NCBI RefSeq assembly: GCF_002237595.1
Contig: NZ_CP022529.1
Location: forward strand, 3,410,001-3,474,000
Source: Labrenzia sp. VG12
GTDB lineage: Bacteria > Pseudomonadota > Alphaproteobacteria > Rhizobiales > Stappiaceae
DNA: 64,000 nt
Direction of reading: 5' to 3'
The notes beneath the pieces were generated by a model that saw only the letters and a list, made by a program, of their open reading frames with translations, ran no database searches and was not told the DNA's origin. Shown one piece after another: positions 36,114 to 45,256 of this stretch. Numbering within the stretch: the stretch's first letter is position 1; each line of letters begins with the position of its first letter. Position numbers and translations under genes: made by a program.

Positions 36114-37463
36114 CTAGTCAATCAAAGGCGACCAGGACGGGTCCGACGCAAAGGCCGGTGTTTCCAGACGCTGTTCGTTGTAACCCGTCAGATCAACGGT
36201 CCAGACCTGCGGTCCGCCGGTTGCACCTGGCGTGTCGCGGAAAAACACCAGGACACGTCCGTTCGGCGACCAGGCAGGTCCCTCGTTGTGGTAGCCCTCG
36301 GTCAGGATGCGCTCACCCTTGCCATCCGGACGCATGACACCGATCATGAAGCGGCCCTGATGCTGCTTGGTAAAGGCAATCAGGTCGCCGCGCGGCGACC
36401 AAACCGGCGTCGAATACCGTCCCGGACCGAACGAAATCCGCTGCGCCTGCCCGCCATTTGCCCCCATGACGTAAAGCTGCTGCGTACCGCCACGATCGCT
36501 TTCAAACACGATCCGGCTTCCGTCGGGCGAATAGGACGGGCTGGTATCGATCGCCGCCGTGTTGGTCAGCCGCGTCGTGCGACGCGAGCGCAGATCCATC
36601 TTGAAGATATTCGCATTGCCGCCCTGCTGCAGGCTCATGATGACGCTCTGGCCGTCCGGCGAGAACCGTGGCGCGAAGGTCATTCCCGGGAAGTTGCCGA
36701 CAATTTCCCGCTGGCCGGTCTCGATATTAAGCAGGTAGACGCTCGGATCGGCGCCGCCATAGGACATGTAGGTGATTTCCTGACTGGTCGGCGAGAAGCG
36801 TGGCGTCAGCACCAGATCGTCGCCCCGTGTCAGATACCGGGTATTGGCACCATCCTGGTCCATGATGGCCAGGCGCTTGACGCGTTTGTCCTTGGGGCCG
36901 GTCTCGTCGACAAAAACGATGCGGGTGTCGAAATAGCCCTTTTCACCGGTCAGCCGTTCATAGATCGCGTCGGCAATGATATGCGCCAGCCGGCGCCAGT
37001 TTTCCGGCGTGGTGTAGAACTGCTGACCGAGCATCTGCTCGGCTGCAAATACATCCCACAGGCGGAACTCTGCGCGCAGACGCCCGTCCGGCTGCTTGAT
37101 CACCGTACCGGTCACCAGCGCCTGGGCACTGATCTGACGCCAGTCACCAAATCGCGGCGTGGAATTCACACTCATGTTCTTTTGAATGAAACTTGCCGGA
37201 TCGAGCGGCCTGAACAGCCCGGAACGTTTCAGGTCAGCCGCGATGACATTGGTCATGTCACTGGCCAGCTTGCTGTCTCCCCCCTCAGCGGAAAAGGACG
37301 GCAAGGCAATCGGCAGGGGTTCGATGTTGCCCTGCGTGATGTCGATTTCAACAAGGGCAGCTGCCGGGCGCGGCCCGATGGCAACAAGAGCTGCGGCAAC
37401 TATGGCGGCCCCCAGGACCTTCCGGCCTGCGAGAACAGAAATGTGTTTCAGTATTCCACGCAT
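36114..37463 (-). CDS. tolB: Tol-Pal system beta-propeller protein TolB
   Basis: TolB is the periplasmic partner that cycles between Pal and TolA. The 449-residue precursor has a signal peptide (cleavage after AAA near 36), an N-terminal alpha/beta domain (about 37-165) and a six-bladed propeller with repeated WSPRGDLIAF/FSPDGQSVIM/YSPDGSRIVFESDRGG type segments. An ATG at 37463 is used; a TTG 6 nt upstream has a slightly better spacing from GGGAG. It follows tolA by about 40 bp. Confidence 0.96.
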   Translation of the reverse strand: MRGILKHISVLAGRKVLGAAIVAAALVAIGPRPAAALVEIDITQGNIEPLPIALPSFSAEGGDSKLASDMTNVIAADLKRSGLFRPLDPASFIQKNMSVNSTPRFGDWRQISAQALVTGTVIKQPDGRLRAEFRLWDVFAAEQMLGQQFYTTPENWRRLAHIIADAIYERLTGEKGYFDTRIVFVDETGPKDKRVKRLAIMDQDGANTRYLTRGDDLVLTPRFSPTSQEITYMSYGGADPSVYLLNIETGQREIVGNFPGMTFAPRFSPDGQSVIMSLQQGGNANIFKMDLRSRRTTRLTNTAAIDTSPSYSPDGSRIVFESDRGGTQQLYVMGANGGQAQRISFGPGRYSTPVWSPRGDLIAFTKQHQGRFMIGVMRPDGKGERILTEGYHNEGPAWSPNGRVLVFFRDTPGATGGPQVWTVDLTGYNEQRLETPAFASDPSWSPLID

Positions 37464-37506
37464 GAGCAATACAGCTCCCTCATCGACATTGTCCGGTCTG
37501 TCCGAA

Positions 37507-38466
37507 CTATCCCCCGATAATCATCTCTCTCGGGTCAAAATTAATTATCACTTCCTGCCAAGCTTCATACTTGGAAATTGGCAGAGAATATGGCTGACAG
37601 CGCATGATGGCACGCGTTGCGCTGCTTGCGGCCGCCCGGAAGGCCGGATTGCCGCTTGAATTCAGGATCTCCGGCGCGCCGACGACTTCCCCGCCCTGAG
37701 ACAGGTTGAACCGCACGCGCACCTTGAGTTCCTCAGCTCCGACCGCACCTACCGGCGGGTTCCAGCATTGGGAGACCTGGCCCCGCAGAGCATCGAGCTC
37801 AGACTGGGTCATGCGGATATTCTGCGCCCCGGAACGTGATCCGAGCGAGGCCGGTTGATCGGACGCGTTGCCGGACTGGCGTGCAGGTTCGGTCTTGTTC
37901 AAGAGCGCAGCAATATCGTTGCTGTTGAAGTCATCCCGCGGCGGCTCGGGCGAACGGCGTGGCAGCGTCGGTTTCGACCGCGGCGCCACGCTCGTGACGA
38001 TCGGTTGCGGCGCCGGGGCCGCTTCCTGCTGGGGTTCTGGTTCCGGCGCCGGTTCCGGCTCAGCAGCTGGAGCCGGCTCAGCCGCCGGTACGGGTTCCGG
38101 CGCGGGCGCAGGTTCAGGTTCAGGCTCCGGCTCGGCAACAGGGGCTGGCTCGGGAGCAGGCGCCGGCGTTGGTGCGGGCGCAGGTGTTGGCGGCGTTGGC
38201 TGTTCCACCTGACTGTCGCCCGGCTTGTCCGCAGGCTGGGGCGGCTCTTCGTCAGGGGTGTCGCTCGGCTGAACGGCTGCCACATCGCGGATCTCTGCGG
38301 TTCTTTCGCCGAGCCTCAGCTGCGTGAACTCCTCCACCGGGATCAGGTCGACCGGCAGGGATTCCACTTGCGGCACGGTAAAGCTCTCCGCGTTCGGAAA
38401 GGCGATCAAGCCCCAGACCAGAATTGCCGAATGACCGGCCAAAGACGCGATGAGACCAGCGCGCAT
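37507..38466 (-). CDS. tolA: Tol-Pal system protein TolA (TonB-type C-terminus)
   Basis: TolA spans the periplasm and couples TolQR proton flow to Pal/TolB. The 319 residues have an N-terminal transmembrane helix (about 5-24), a long Pro/Ala/Glu repeat region (about 85-160, alternating PAPAPEP and EPEPEP), a basic segment, and a C-terminal TonB-like domain (about 225-319) with QCWNPPVGAVGAEELKVRVRF, RAAASSATRAIMRC and YEAWQEVIINFDP. The long alternating Pro-Ala-Glu rod replaces the helical Ala/Lys domain of enterobacterial TolA. It is 6 bp after tolR. Confidence 0.93.
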   Translation of the reverse strand: MRAGLIASLAGHSAILVWGLIAFPNAESFTVPQVESLPVDLIPVEEFTQLRLGERTAEIRDVAAVQPSDTPDEEPPQPADKPGDSQVEQPTPPTPAPAPTPAPAPEPAPVAEPEPEPEPAPAPEPVPAAEPAPAAEPEPAPEPEPQQEAAPAPQPIVTSVAPRSKPTLPRRSPEPPRDDFNSNDIAALLNKTEPARQSGNASDQPASLGSRSGAQNIRMTQSELDALRGQVSQCWNPPVGAVGAEELKVRVRFNLSQGGEVVGAPEILNSSGNPAFRAAASSATRAIMRCQPYSLPISKYEAWQEVIINFDPREMIIGG

Positions 38467-38472
38467 GACGCG

Positions 38473-38922
38473 TTACGAGTCCCGTTCTTCCAGAGTGACC
38501 AGACCGAGCCTTTTGAACCCGGCCGCGCTTATCCGGCCCATGAGACGCATCATGGTGCCGTAATCCGCATCCTGATCGCCGCGCACATAGATGCGCTCAT
38601 CGTAGCCGTTCTCGGCAATCGCCTCGAGTTTCGGCACGATTTCCTCGATCGTGATCGGAGTGTCCTGAATGAAGATTTCTCCGCTGGAGTTCACCGAAAT
38701 CGTGATCGGTTCCGTATCGCCTTCCAGCGCCTTGGCGCGTGTTTCGGGCAGGTCGATCGGCACGCCAACGGTCAGCAGCGGTGCAGCCACCATGAAGATG
38801 ATCAGGAGCACCAGCATGACGTCGACAAACGGCGTCACGTTGATCTCGCTCATCGGCGCATGCCGCCGCCGACGCCGCCCGCGGCGCCCGCCTGACTGTC
38901 CGGACCCGACCTGCATGGCCAT
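38473..38922 (-). CDS. tolR: Tol-Pal system protein TolR (ExbD/TolR family)
   Basis: TolR forms the inner-membrane proton channel stator with TolQ. The 149 residues start with a basic cytoplasmic stretch (GRRGRRRRRHAP), followed by SEINVTPFVDVMLVLLIIFMVAAPLL, the single transmembrane helix with the essential Asp of the FVDVMLVLL motif (about residue 34), then a periplasmic domain (about 50-149). It begins 3 bp after tolQ and is followed at once by tolA. Confidence 0.96.
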   Translation of the reverse strand: MAMQVGSGQSGGRRGRRRRRHAPMSEINVTPFVDVMLVLLIIFMVAAPLLTVGVPIDLPETRAKALEGDTEPITISVNSSGEIFIQDTPITIEEIVPKLEAIAENGYDERIYVRGDQDADYGTMMRLMGRISAAGFKRLGLVTLEERDS

Positions 38923-38925
38923 GGC

Positions 38926-39633
38926 TCAGCCCCTCTCGTCGATCTGGCGGGACAGGATCGCCGAAAACTCGTCCGCGAACCCTTCCATGCGGGCCACGGC
39001 CTTGCCGACGTCGTTGTTGAACTTGTTGTAGGCAATCACCGCCGGGATGGCCGCCAGCAGGCCAAGGGCCGTCGCGAACAGGGCTTCGGCGATACCCGGA
39101 GCGACAACGGCAAGGTTCGTGCTTTCGGAAGCCGCAATCGCCTGGAAGGCTGTCATGATGCCCCAGACCGTGCCGAACAGACCGATGAAAGGTGCCGCCG
39201 AGCCGACGGTCGCCAGAATGAGCAAGCGGTTTTCGAGACGCTCGGCCTCCCGCTGTATGGTGACGTCCATGACCCGGTCGATGCGCTGCTGCAGGCTGCC
39301 GATCGCCGGGCGCGCCCCTTCATGGCTGCGTTTCCACTCACGCATGGCCGCCACGAACAGCGCCGCCATGGAATGGTTCACGCGGTTATGAAGCGTGTTG
39401 TAAAGCTCTTCGAGCGACTGGCCGGACCAGAACACGGTTTCAAACCGGTTCATCTGCCGCCGTGTGCGGCCAATCAGCATGACTTTGTCGACAATAATCG
39501 CCCAGCACCAGACCGATGCGGCCAGGAGGCCGATCATGACGAGCTGAACGACGAGATGCGCCTGCCAGAACAGCGCGAAAAACGAAATGCCGCCTTCCGG
39601 CGCTGCCAATGTCGATTCGACAAGTGTTTCCAT
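38926..39633 (-). CDS. tolQ: Tol-Pal system proton-channel protein TolQ
   Basis: TolQ, a MotA/TolQ/ExbB family protein, powers outer-membrane constriction with TolR. The 235 residues have three transmembrane segments (about 25-47, 135-160, 175-200) with the family core VGSAAPFIGLFGTVWGIMTAFQAIA and GIAEALFATALGLLAAIPAVIAYN. It heads tolQ-tolR-tolA-tolB. The gap to ybgC upstream (263 bp, AT-rich, no ORF) probably holds the tol promoter. Confidence 0.96.
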   Translation of the reverse strand: METLVESTLAAPEGGISFFALFWQAHLVVQLVMIGLLAASVWCWAIIVDKVMLIGRTRRQMNRFETVFWSGQSLEELYNTLHNRVNHSMAALFVAAMREWKRSHEGARPAIGSLQQRIDRVMDVTIQREAERLENRLLILATVGSAAPFIGLFGTVWGIMTAFQAIAASESTNLAVVAPGIAEALFATALGLLAAIPAVIAYNKFNNDVGKAVARMEGFADEFSAILSRQIDERG

Positions 39634-39896
39634 TATTTCAATGACCCCTGGGTCGGCTGTCGCTGGTTGCGTTCAAGGTTGCGAAACGACAGCGAGGAAC
39701 CGGAATCCTTCGACCGGTTCTCATGACCAGTCGCCTCTCTGACGTTTGAATTTGTCAAAACTGGGACTTTCTGGTCAAAGAACGTCCCCCCTTAAAGGAA
39801 TCAATTAAGGTTACTGCAAGATTAACGCAGTAAAGTGTATTGAAACTATTTTCCGTTCCTGAGGCACATGTCCGTACCCAGGTTCGGCCAAGCAGT

Positions 39897-40376
39897 TCAA
39901 TTGTCGATGTTTTCCGAAGGCGCGTGGTTCTGAAGGCGCTCGGACAGGATCTGCGGTAACCGGGTCGGTCGACCTTCCCCGGTGATCACGGCAACCGTGA
40001 CCGCGGCCGATACCAGAAGTTCATCGCCGCGATGGATCAGCTGATCGAGCCGGATTCGCGCGCCCTTGTATTCCGCAAGACTGGTGTGAACTTCCAGGAC
40101 ATCGTCAATCCGCGCCGGCTTCTGGAAGTCCAGCGTCATGGAGCGCACCGCAAAGGCCAGGCTGGCGCCATGTGCACCTGACGCCATATCCGCGTGGTGA
40201 ATGCCCATCAGGCGCAGAAAATCGGACCGGGCCCTTTCAAAAAACCGCACATAAGCACCGTGATAGACAATGCCCGTGAAATCGGTGTCTTCATAATAGA
40301 CCCGGACGGGAAGAACATGACCACCTTCTTCCAGGCGGCCGGAGAGATCGGGCCAGTCGGACACGGCAAACCTCAT
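39897..40376 (-). CDS. ybgC: Tol-Pal-associated acyl-CoA thioesterase YbgC
   Basis: YbgC is a hotdog-fold thioesterase encoded with tol-pal genes; enterobacterial YbgC hydrolyses short acyl-CoA and interacts with phospholipid synthesis enzymes. The 159-residue protein shows the 4HBT motif VYYEDTDFTGIVYHGAYVRFFERARSDFL near 26-54, with the catalytic Asp in EDTDFTG. It lies upstream of tolQ on the same strand, as in many Proteobacteria. Confidence 0.93.
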   Translation of the reverse strand: MRFAVSDWPDLSGRLEEGGHVLPVRVYYEDTDFTGIVYHGAYVRFFERARSDFLRLMGIHHADMASGAHGASLAFAVRSMTLDFQKPARIDDVLEVHTSLAEYKGARIRLDQLIHRGDELLVSAAVTVAVITGEGRPTRLPQILSERLQNHAPSENIDN

Positions 40377-40382
40377 CTTTTC

Positions 40383-40419
40383 AAAAGAAACGGCCGCCCG
40401 GTCACCCGACCGGACGGCC
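40383..40419 (-). terminator. Intrinsic terminator after the chemoreceptor gene
   Basis: GGCCGCCCGGTC (40392-40403) pairs with GACCGGACGGCC (40408-40419), twelve pairs with one G-T; on the minus strand it is followed by GTTTCTTTTG. It separates the chemoreceptor gene from ybgC. Confidence 0.8.
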
Positions 40420-40445
40420 CAACTGCGTCTTACCTATGGTGGCGA

Positions 40446-42554
40446 CTACGCTGCTGCAACCTCGGACAGGAATTTCTCGACCGACGCGCGCAGGTGTTCC
40501 GCCTGCTGCTTCATCTCCAGCGTCGCTGTCAGCATGTCACCAACCGCCTGGGAGTTTTCCGCGACACCTTCGTTGAGCGAGGCCACCGTGTTGGCCACGC
40601 TGCGTGTGCCATCCGCGGCCTCTGCCACGTTGCGTGAAATCTCGCTCGTGGCTGCGCCCTGCTGCTGAACGGCATCGGAAATGGTCGTTGTATAGGAGTT
40701 GACCTCCTCGACGGATTCCGAAACCCGTGCAATTTCTTCCACCGCTTCGGTGGTGGATGCCTGGATCGCGGCAATCTGCGTCGAGATTTCTTCGGTCGCT
40801 TTTGCGGTCTGCCCGGCCAGCGATTTCACCTCGGAGGCAACAACCGCAAAGCCCTTGCCGGCATCGCCGGCACGGGCAGCTTCGATGGTTGCGTTCAGGG
40901 CCAGAAGGTTGGTCTGTTCGGCAATTTCGGAGATCAGCGAGACAACGTCGCCGATCTTGTTGGCGGCTTCCGCAAGACCGGAGATCTTGGAATTTGAGCT
41001 CTGCGCTGCCGTCGTGGTCTGGGACACGATCGAAGCCGTGGTTTCGACCTGTCGGGATATTTCCGAAATCGACGCGTTGAGTTCTTCCGTCGCCGAGGCG
41101 ACCGCCTGGACGTTGGACGAGGCGTTTTCCGACGTGGAAACCGCCGTCTGCCCCTGGTCGGACGCGGAGGCCGACCGCTCGTTCAGCGCTGAGGAGACAT
41201 CCTCAACCCGCGCGATATTGGTTTCCACCAACTCCAGCACTGCCTGGGATTCAGCCCGGAACTCAGCAATCAACGAGTCGATCAGCTTTTCGCGCTTCTC
41301 GCGGGCGATGTGCCCGACCTTGCGTTCCGAAGCCAGCCGCTCACGTTCAACGGAGTTGTCCTTGAAGACCTCGATGCAGCGCGCCATGCGGCCGATTTCG
41401 TCAGACCGCTCTGTCGCTTCAACCGCAACTTCCAGGTCACCGTCGGCGATCTTGCGCGCCGCATCCGACAAGCGCTCCATCGGCGCGAACATGCGCCGTG
41501 TCACCCACCAGATCAGACCAACGATCGGCACGAGGCAAAGAAACCCGGAAATGACGGCGCCGAAGGTGATCCGGTCAGCCGCAGCCGACAGTTCGGTCTG
41601 TTTCACCGCAGCGACCACACCGAAGGGCGCGTCAATGAAGGTATTGCTGGCCTCGGCAAAACGATAGACACCGTCCTCCAGGCTGAGAAGGCGATCGTCC
41701 ACGCGGATGTCAGAGATGGAATGAACGGCCGCTGCCTGGCCATCCGCTCCCAACTGAACCAGCTTGCCAACAGAATCGGACAGGAACACCAGCTCGCTTT
41801 CGCCAAGCCCGGTCTTTTCATTGAGGAGCGAGGCCAGATGCTGCATATCGACCGTGAAGGCAACCGCGCCGAAGAACCGGTCAAGATAAAACACCGGTGC
41901 TGCCAGCACCGCCGTGACGGACCCGTCTTCGGCCGTGACAAAGCCAGACGAGTAGATCTGCCCGCCCGCGAGGGTTTCGGCCTTTGCAGCAGCATGGAGC
42001 TTGCCCATCGCGATCTGGACGGGATGCCCCGCAATCTGCGCATCGTCCACATGGTAGCCAAACTCCGGCCCCTTGCGGTAGGTGTAAGTGATGAACCCTT
42101 CCGGATTGGTCAGCGCCGCATCGGAGAAAAGGCCCTGCCCGATCAGGTCCTCGTAGATCGGGTGAACGACCTTGTGATTGTTCACGTAGTAGTTGGATTC
42201 CGCAGGCTCGACCAAGAGGTGGCGCGCTTCCGGGTTCGGATTGTCATCGACGAAGATCTTGCGCAGGAGCCCGGTCTGGCCTTCCTTCAGGTTCTTCCAG
42301 CCGACCATGGTCTTCATCAGACTGTCTTTCGCCCCTTCCAGGGTCACGAAAAACGCTGCGCTGTCCTTGACCTGTCCAAGCGACAGTTCCAGCACTTTCT
42401 GCTTTGCACTGGTCGCACTCTGCAGACCGGCATCCGCCTGTCCGTTGGCAACGTCTCGAGAAATGATGGATGTCACGGTGACAATGGCGACGCACATGGT
42501 CAGTGCACCAGCCAGAAACATGAGTGCCAGTTTAGATGAAAGCCGCTTCCGCAT
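40446..42554 (-). CDS. Methyl-accepting chemotaxis protein with large periplasmic sensor
   Basis: A 702-residue chemoreceptor. A transmembrane helix (about 8-32) precedes a roughly 270-residue extracytoplasmic region with a Cache-like layout (HLLVEPAESNYYVNNHKVVHP, VTAVLAAPVFYLDRFFGAVAFTVDM). A second transmembrane helix follows (about 315-338), then a HAMP domain (RRMFAPMERLSDAARKIADGDLEVAVEATERSDEIG) and the signalling domain, whose tip contains SLISEIAEQTNLLALNATIEAARAG. It lacks a C-terminal CheR-docking pentapeptide. It stands alone, with its own terminator, 35 kb from the che operon. Ligand unknown. Confidence 0.93.
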   Translation of the reverse strand: MRKRLSSKLALMFLAGALTMCVAIVTVTSIISRDVANGQADAGLQSATSAKQKVLELSLGQVKDSAAFFVTLEGAKDSLMKTMVGWKNLKEGQTGLLRKIFVDDNPNPEARHLLVEPAESNYYVNNHKVVHPIYEDLIGQGLFSDAALTNPEGFITYTYRKGPEFGYHVDDAQIAGHPVQIAMGKLHAAAKAETLAGGQIYSSGFVTAEDGSVTAVLAAPVFYLDRFFGAVAFTVDMQHLASLLNEKTGLGESELVFLSDSVGKLVQLGADGQAAAVHSISDIRVDDRLLSLEDGVYRFAEASNTFIDAPFGVVAAVKQTELSAAADRITFGAVISGFLCLVPIVGLIWWVTRRMFAPMERLSDAARKIADGDLEVAVEATERSDEIGRMARCIEVFKDNSVERERLASERKVGHIAREKREKLIDSLIAEFRAESQAVLELVETNIARVEDVSSALNERSASASDQGQTAVSTSENASSNVQAVASATEELNASISEISRQVETTASIVSQTTTAAQSSNSKISGLAEAANKIGDVVSLISEIAEQTNLLALNATIEAARAGDAGKGFAVVASEVKSLAGQTAKATEEISTQIAAIQASTTEAVEEIARVSESVEEVNSYTTTISDAVQQQGAATSEISRNVAEAADGTRSVANTVASLNEGVAENSQAVGDMLTATLEMKQQAEHLRASVEKFLSEVAAA

Positions 42555-42669
42555 GGTTTCCCCCGCATAGTTAACGGGACAATACGGCTGGATTCGCCAA
42601 CAAAAGCTTAATCCGCCAAGCGCCATGAGCAGTTTTTACGAGGTGAGACTTTATTTTCGCTACGGAAAC

Positions 42670-43710
42670 CTAGTCGGGATCTGAAAACAGGCCCATTTGC
42701 GGCGCATCCGGACGGGCCGGCACGGCCAGTCCGAGATGTTCAAAAGCCATCGGGGTCAGGATTCGCCCGCGCGGCGTGCGCTGGAGGAACCCGTTCTGGA
42801 TCAGATAGGGTTCGACGATTTCCTCGATGGCATCCCTGGGCTCGGAGAGCGCGGCCGCGATGGTCTCGATGCCGACGGGACCGCCACCGAAATTGACGGC
42901 AATCTGGTTGAGATAGCGTCGGTCGAGACTGTCGAGACCCGCGCCGTCGACTTCCAGCTGCAAAAGCGCCTTGTCGGCGAGCGCCCGGTCGACGCGCTCA
43001 GCGCCGTCGAAGACGGCAAAATCGCGCACGCGCCTGAGAAGCCGTCCGGCAATCCGCGGAGTGCCCCGGGACCGCTTGGCGATTTCACGGGCCCCGTCCT
43101 CCGCCATGCCGATCCCGAGAATCGAGGCACCGCGCTTGACGATGTGCTCCAGTTCCGGGACCGTGTAGAACTGCAGGCGCACCGGTATGCCGAACCGGTC
43201 CCGCAAGGGTGTCGTCAGCAGTCCCAGCCGTGTGGTGGCCGCCACCAGGGTAAACTTCGCCAGGTCGATCTTCACCGAGCGCGCCGCCGGACCTTCACCG
43301 ATGATCAGATCGAGCTGGAAGTCCTCCATCGCCGGGTAGAGCACTTCTTCGACCGCCGGATTGAGCCGGTGGATTTCGTCGATGAACAGGACGTCCCGTT
43401 CTTCCAGGTTCGTCAGCAAGGCTGCCAGGTCGCCAGCCTTGGCGATGACCGGACCAGACGTTGCCCGGAAATTCACACCGAGTTCGCGTGCCATGATCTG
43501 GGCAAGTGTCGTCTTGCCGAGGCCAGGAGGGCCGACAAACAGCACATGATCGAGCGCTTCGCCGCGTGCCTTGGCAGCCCCGATGAACACTTTCAGGTTG
43601 GCGCGCGCCTGGGCCTGACCGACAAAGTCGTCCAGCGCCTGCGGGCGCATTGTGCTGTCGATCTCATCGCCGCGAATTTCCGGCGTCACGATACGGCTGT
43701 CATCCGACAT
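42670..43710 (-). CDS. ruvB: Holliday junction branch migration DNA helicase RuvB
   Basis: RuvB is the AAA+ motor that drives branch migration with RuvA. The 346-residue protein has Walker A VGPPGLGKTTLAQ near 61-73, Walker B FIDEIHRLNPAVEE, sensor I ATTRLGLLTTPLRDRFG, and the C-terminal winged helix with QNGFLQRTPRGRI. The start codon overlaps the stop of the small membrane gene by 11 bp. It ends the ruvC-ruvA-orf-ruvB operon. Confidence 0.98.
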   Translation of the reverse strand: MSDDSRIVTPEIRGDEIDSTMRPQALDDFVGQAQARANLKVFIGAAKARGEALDHVLFVGPPGLGKTTLAQIMARELGVNFRATSGPVIAKAGDLAALLTNLEERDVLFIDEIHRLNPAVEEVLYPAMEDFQLDLIIGEGPAARSVKIDLAKFTLVAATTRLGLLTTPLRDRFGIPVRLQFYTVPELEHIVKRGASILGIGMAEDGAREIAKRSRGTPRIAGRLLRRVRDFAVFDGAERVDRALADKALLQLEVDGAGLDSLDRRYLNQIAVNFGGGPVGIETIAAALSEPRDAIEEIVEPYLIQNGFLQRTPRGRILTPMAFEHLGLAVPARPDAPQMGLFSDPD

Positions 43711-43945
43711 GGCTTACGACCACAAACAAAAGCACCAGGAGACCTAGCGAATAGGCCACGCGCAGAGCGTAGAACTTGTTGAACTGGCGACGGACATATG
43801 GATCGTCGGTTTCGATCCGGCGCCCTTTCAGAACAAAAGGCCTGTCACCGACCGCTTTTGAAAAGCGCTGGTCCAGATACATGATGCCACCGATGCCCAG
43901 GACGACAAACACGATCGCAATAATGGCATAGGTCAGGGCGATCAT
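43700..43945 (-). CDS. Small two-span membrane protein inside the ruv operon (unknown)
   Basis: An 81-residue protein with two transmembrane helices (about 2-24 and 62-80) joined by a polar loop containing FSKAVGDRPFVLKGRRIETDDPYVRRQFNKFY. I do not recognise it. Its start overlaps the ruvA stop by 4 bp and its end overlaps the ruvB start by 11 bp, so it is translationally coupled on both sides, which argues for a real gene. The codon use and charge pattern look normal for the window. Confidence 0.8.
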   Translation of the reverse strand: MIALTYAIIAIVFVVLGIGGIMYLDQRFSKAVGDRPFVLKGRRIETDDPYVRRQFNKFYALRVAYSLGLLVLLFVVVSHVG

Positions 43946-44559
43946 CCGGCCAGTTCCTTCAAACCCAGGCGGATCAGCGTCTCCGTCGTCGCCTCGTCAC
44001 CGGCAGATTGCATTGCCTTTGCAACGGCGGCACTGGCCTGCGCCTGGGCATATCCAAGGTTCGTCAGGGCTGATACCGCTTCGGCAACCGGCCGGGCGGC
44101 AACATTGTCGGCGACATTTTGCGACACGGCGATGGTGCCCTGGTCGACGGTGGCAAGGGCCGGCGCCTTGTCCTTCAGTTCGGCGACGATGCGTTCTGCC
44201 ACCCTCTTGCCGACCCCCGGCGCCCGCGTGATCACCGCCTTGTCGCCAAGCGCAATGGCATTGGCCACTTCGCTTGCTTTCAGAATGCCGAGAATGCCGA
44301 GCGCCACCTTGGCGCCGACACCCTGGACGGTCATCAGGATCCGGAACCACTCCCGCTCGGCTTCGGCAGAAAAACCGTAAAGCCGGATCATGTCCTCGCG
44401 CACAATCGTCTCGATGAACAGAACGGCTGCCTCGCCCGCTCGCGGCAGGCCTTGCAGAATCCTGGACGGGCAATGCACCTGGTAGCCGACGCCATGCACG
44501 TCGAGGATGACATGGTCCTCGCCATAGCTGTCGACGGTGCCTTTCAGTTTCCCGATCAT
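43942..44559 (-). CDS. ruvA: Holliday junction branch migration protein RuvA
   Basis: RuvA binds four-way junctions and loads RuvB. The 205-residue protein begins MIGKLKGTVDSYGEDHVILDVHGVGYQVHCP (OB fold). Two helix-hairpin-helix motifs follow (FRILMTVQGVGAKVALGILG and AVITRAPGVGKRVAERIVAEL), then the acidic/flexible linker and a C-terminal RuvB-binding domain (about 155-205). It overlaps the ruvC stop by 4 bp. Confidence 0.97.
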   Translation of the reverse strand: MIGKLKGTVDSYGEDHVILDVHGVGYQVHCPSRILQGLPRAGEAAVLFIETIVREDMIRLYGFSAEAEREWFRILMTVQGVGAKVALGILGILKASEVANAIALGDKAVITRAPGVGKRVAERIVAELKDKAPALATVDQGTIAVSQNVADNVAARPVAEAVSALTNLGYAQAQASAAVAKAMQSAGDEATTETLIRLGLKELAG

Positions 44560-45080
44560 GCGGCCCCCCTGGCAACATGGGCAGCCAGGCGCGCAGCCCC
44601 GCTCGCCCGGTGCTGTGCATGGCAGATCGCAATGGCCAGGGCATCGGCCGCATCGTCCGTGTTGAAGGTCGCACGTGGCATCAGGACCTTCACCATGGCC
44701 CGGATCTGTTCCTTTTCGGCGTGGCCGGTCCCGACCACTGTCTTCTTGACCAGGTTCGGCGCATATTCGGCAACATCCAGACCTGCCAGAGACGGCACCA
44801 GCAACGCAATACCGCGCGCCTGGCCCAGTTTCAGCGTCGCCCCGGCATCCTTGTTGACGAATGTGTGCTCGACGGCAGCTTCCGCCGGCTCATAGCGCCG
44901 CACGACATCGGTAAGCCCGTCATGCAACTCCACCAGCCGCTCTGCCAGGCTCTTCTTGTTGTTTGAGGTCACAGTGCCGGATGCAATGAAGGACAGCCGG
45001 TTGCCGGCTGCCTCAATCATGCCCCAGCCGGTCCGGCGCAGTCCAGGGTCAATGCCCAGCAATCGAATCGCATGTGTCAT
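44556..45080 (-). CDS. ruvC: Crossover junction endodeoxyribonuclease RuvC
   Basis: RuvC resolves Holliday junctions. The 174-residue protein starts MTHAIRLLGIDPGLRRTGWG with the first catalytic Asp in GIDPG (about 11). Other acidic catalytic residues lie in EAAVEHTFVNKD and near the C-terminus in TDDAADALAIAICHAQ. The ATG at 45080 is chosen because further upstream in-frame residues are not RuvC-like. It begins the ruvC-ruvA-orf-ruvB operon. Confidence 0.97.
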   Translation of the reverse strand: MTHAIRLLGIDPGLRRTGWGMIEAAGNRLSFIASGTVTSNNKKSLAERLVELHDGLTDVVRRYEPAEAAVEHTFVNKDAGATLKLGQARGIALLVPSLAGLDVAEYAPNLVKKTVVGTGHAEKEQIRAMVKVLMPRATFNTDDAADALAIAICHAQHRASGAARLAAHVARGAA

Positions 45081-45256
45081 AGAACAAATCGGTAACAAAA
45101 CTTGCCCGTTGACGCCAGCCAAAGCACACCGTACCACGGGAAAGCCTGTCCAAAACCCACCTCGAAGGCAGGGCAAACACGCCTATTCATCTTTGGACCT
45201 ATTCCATTTCGCATCCAGGCGATGTCGATGTTTCCATCTCTTTTTTGTGAAGGCCC

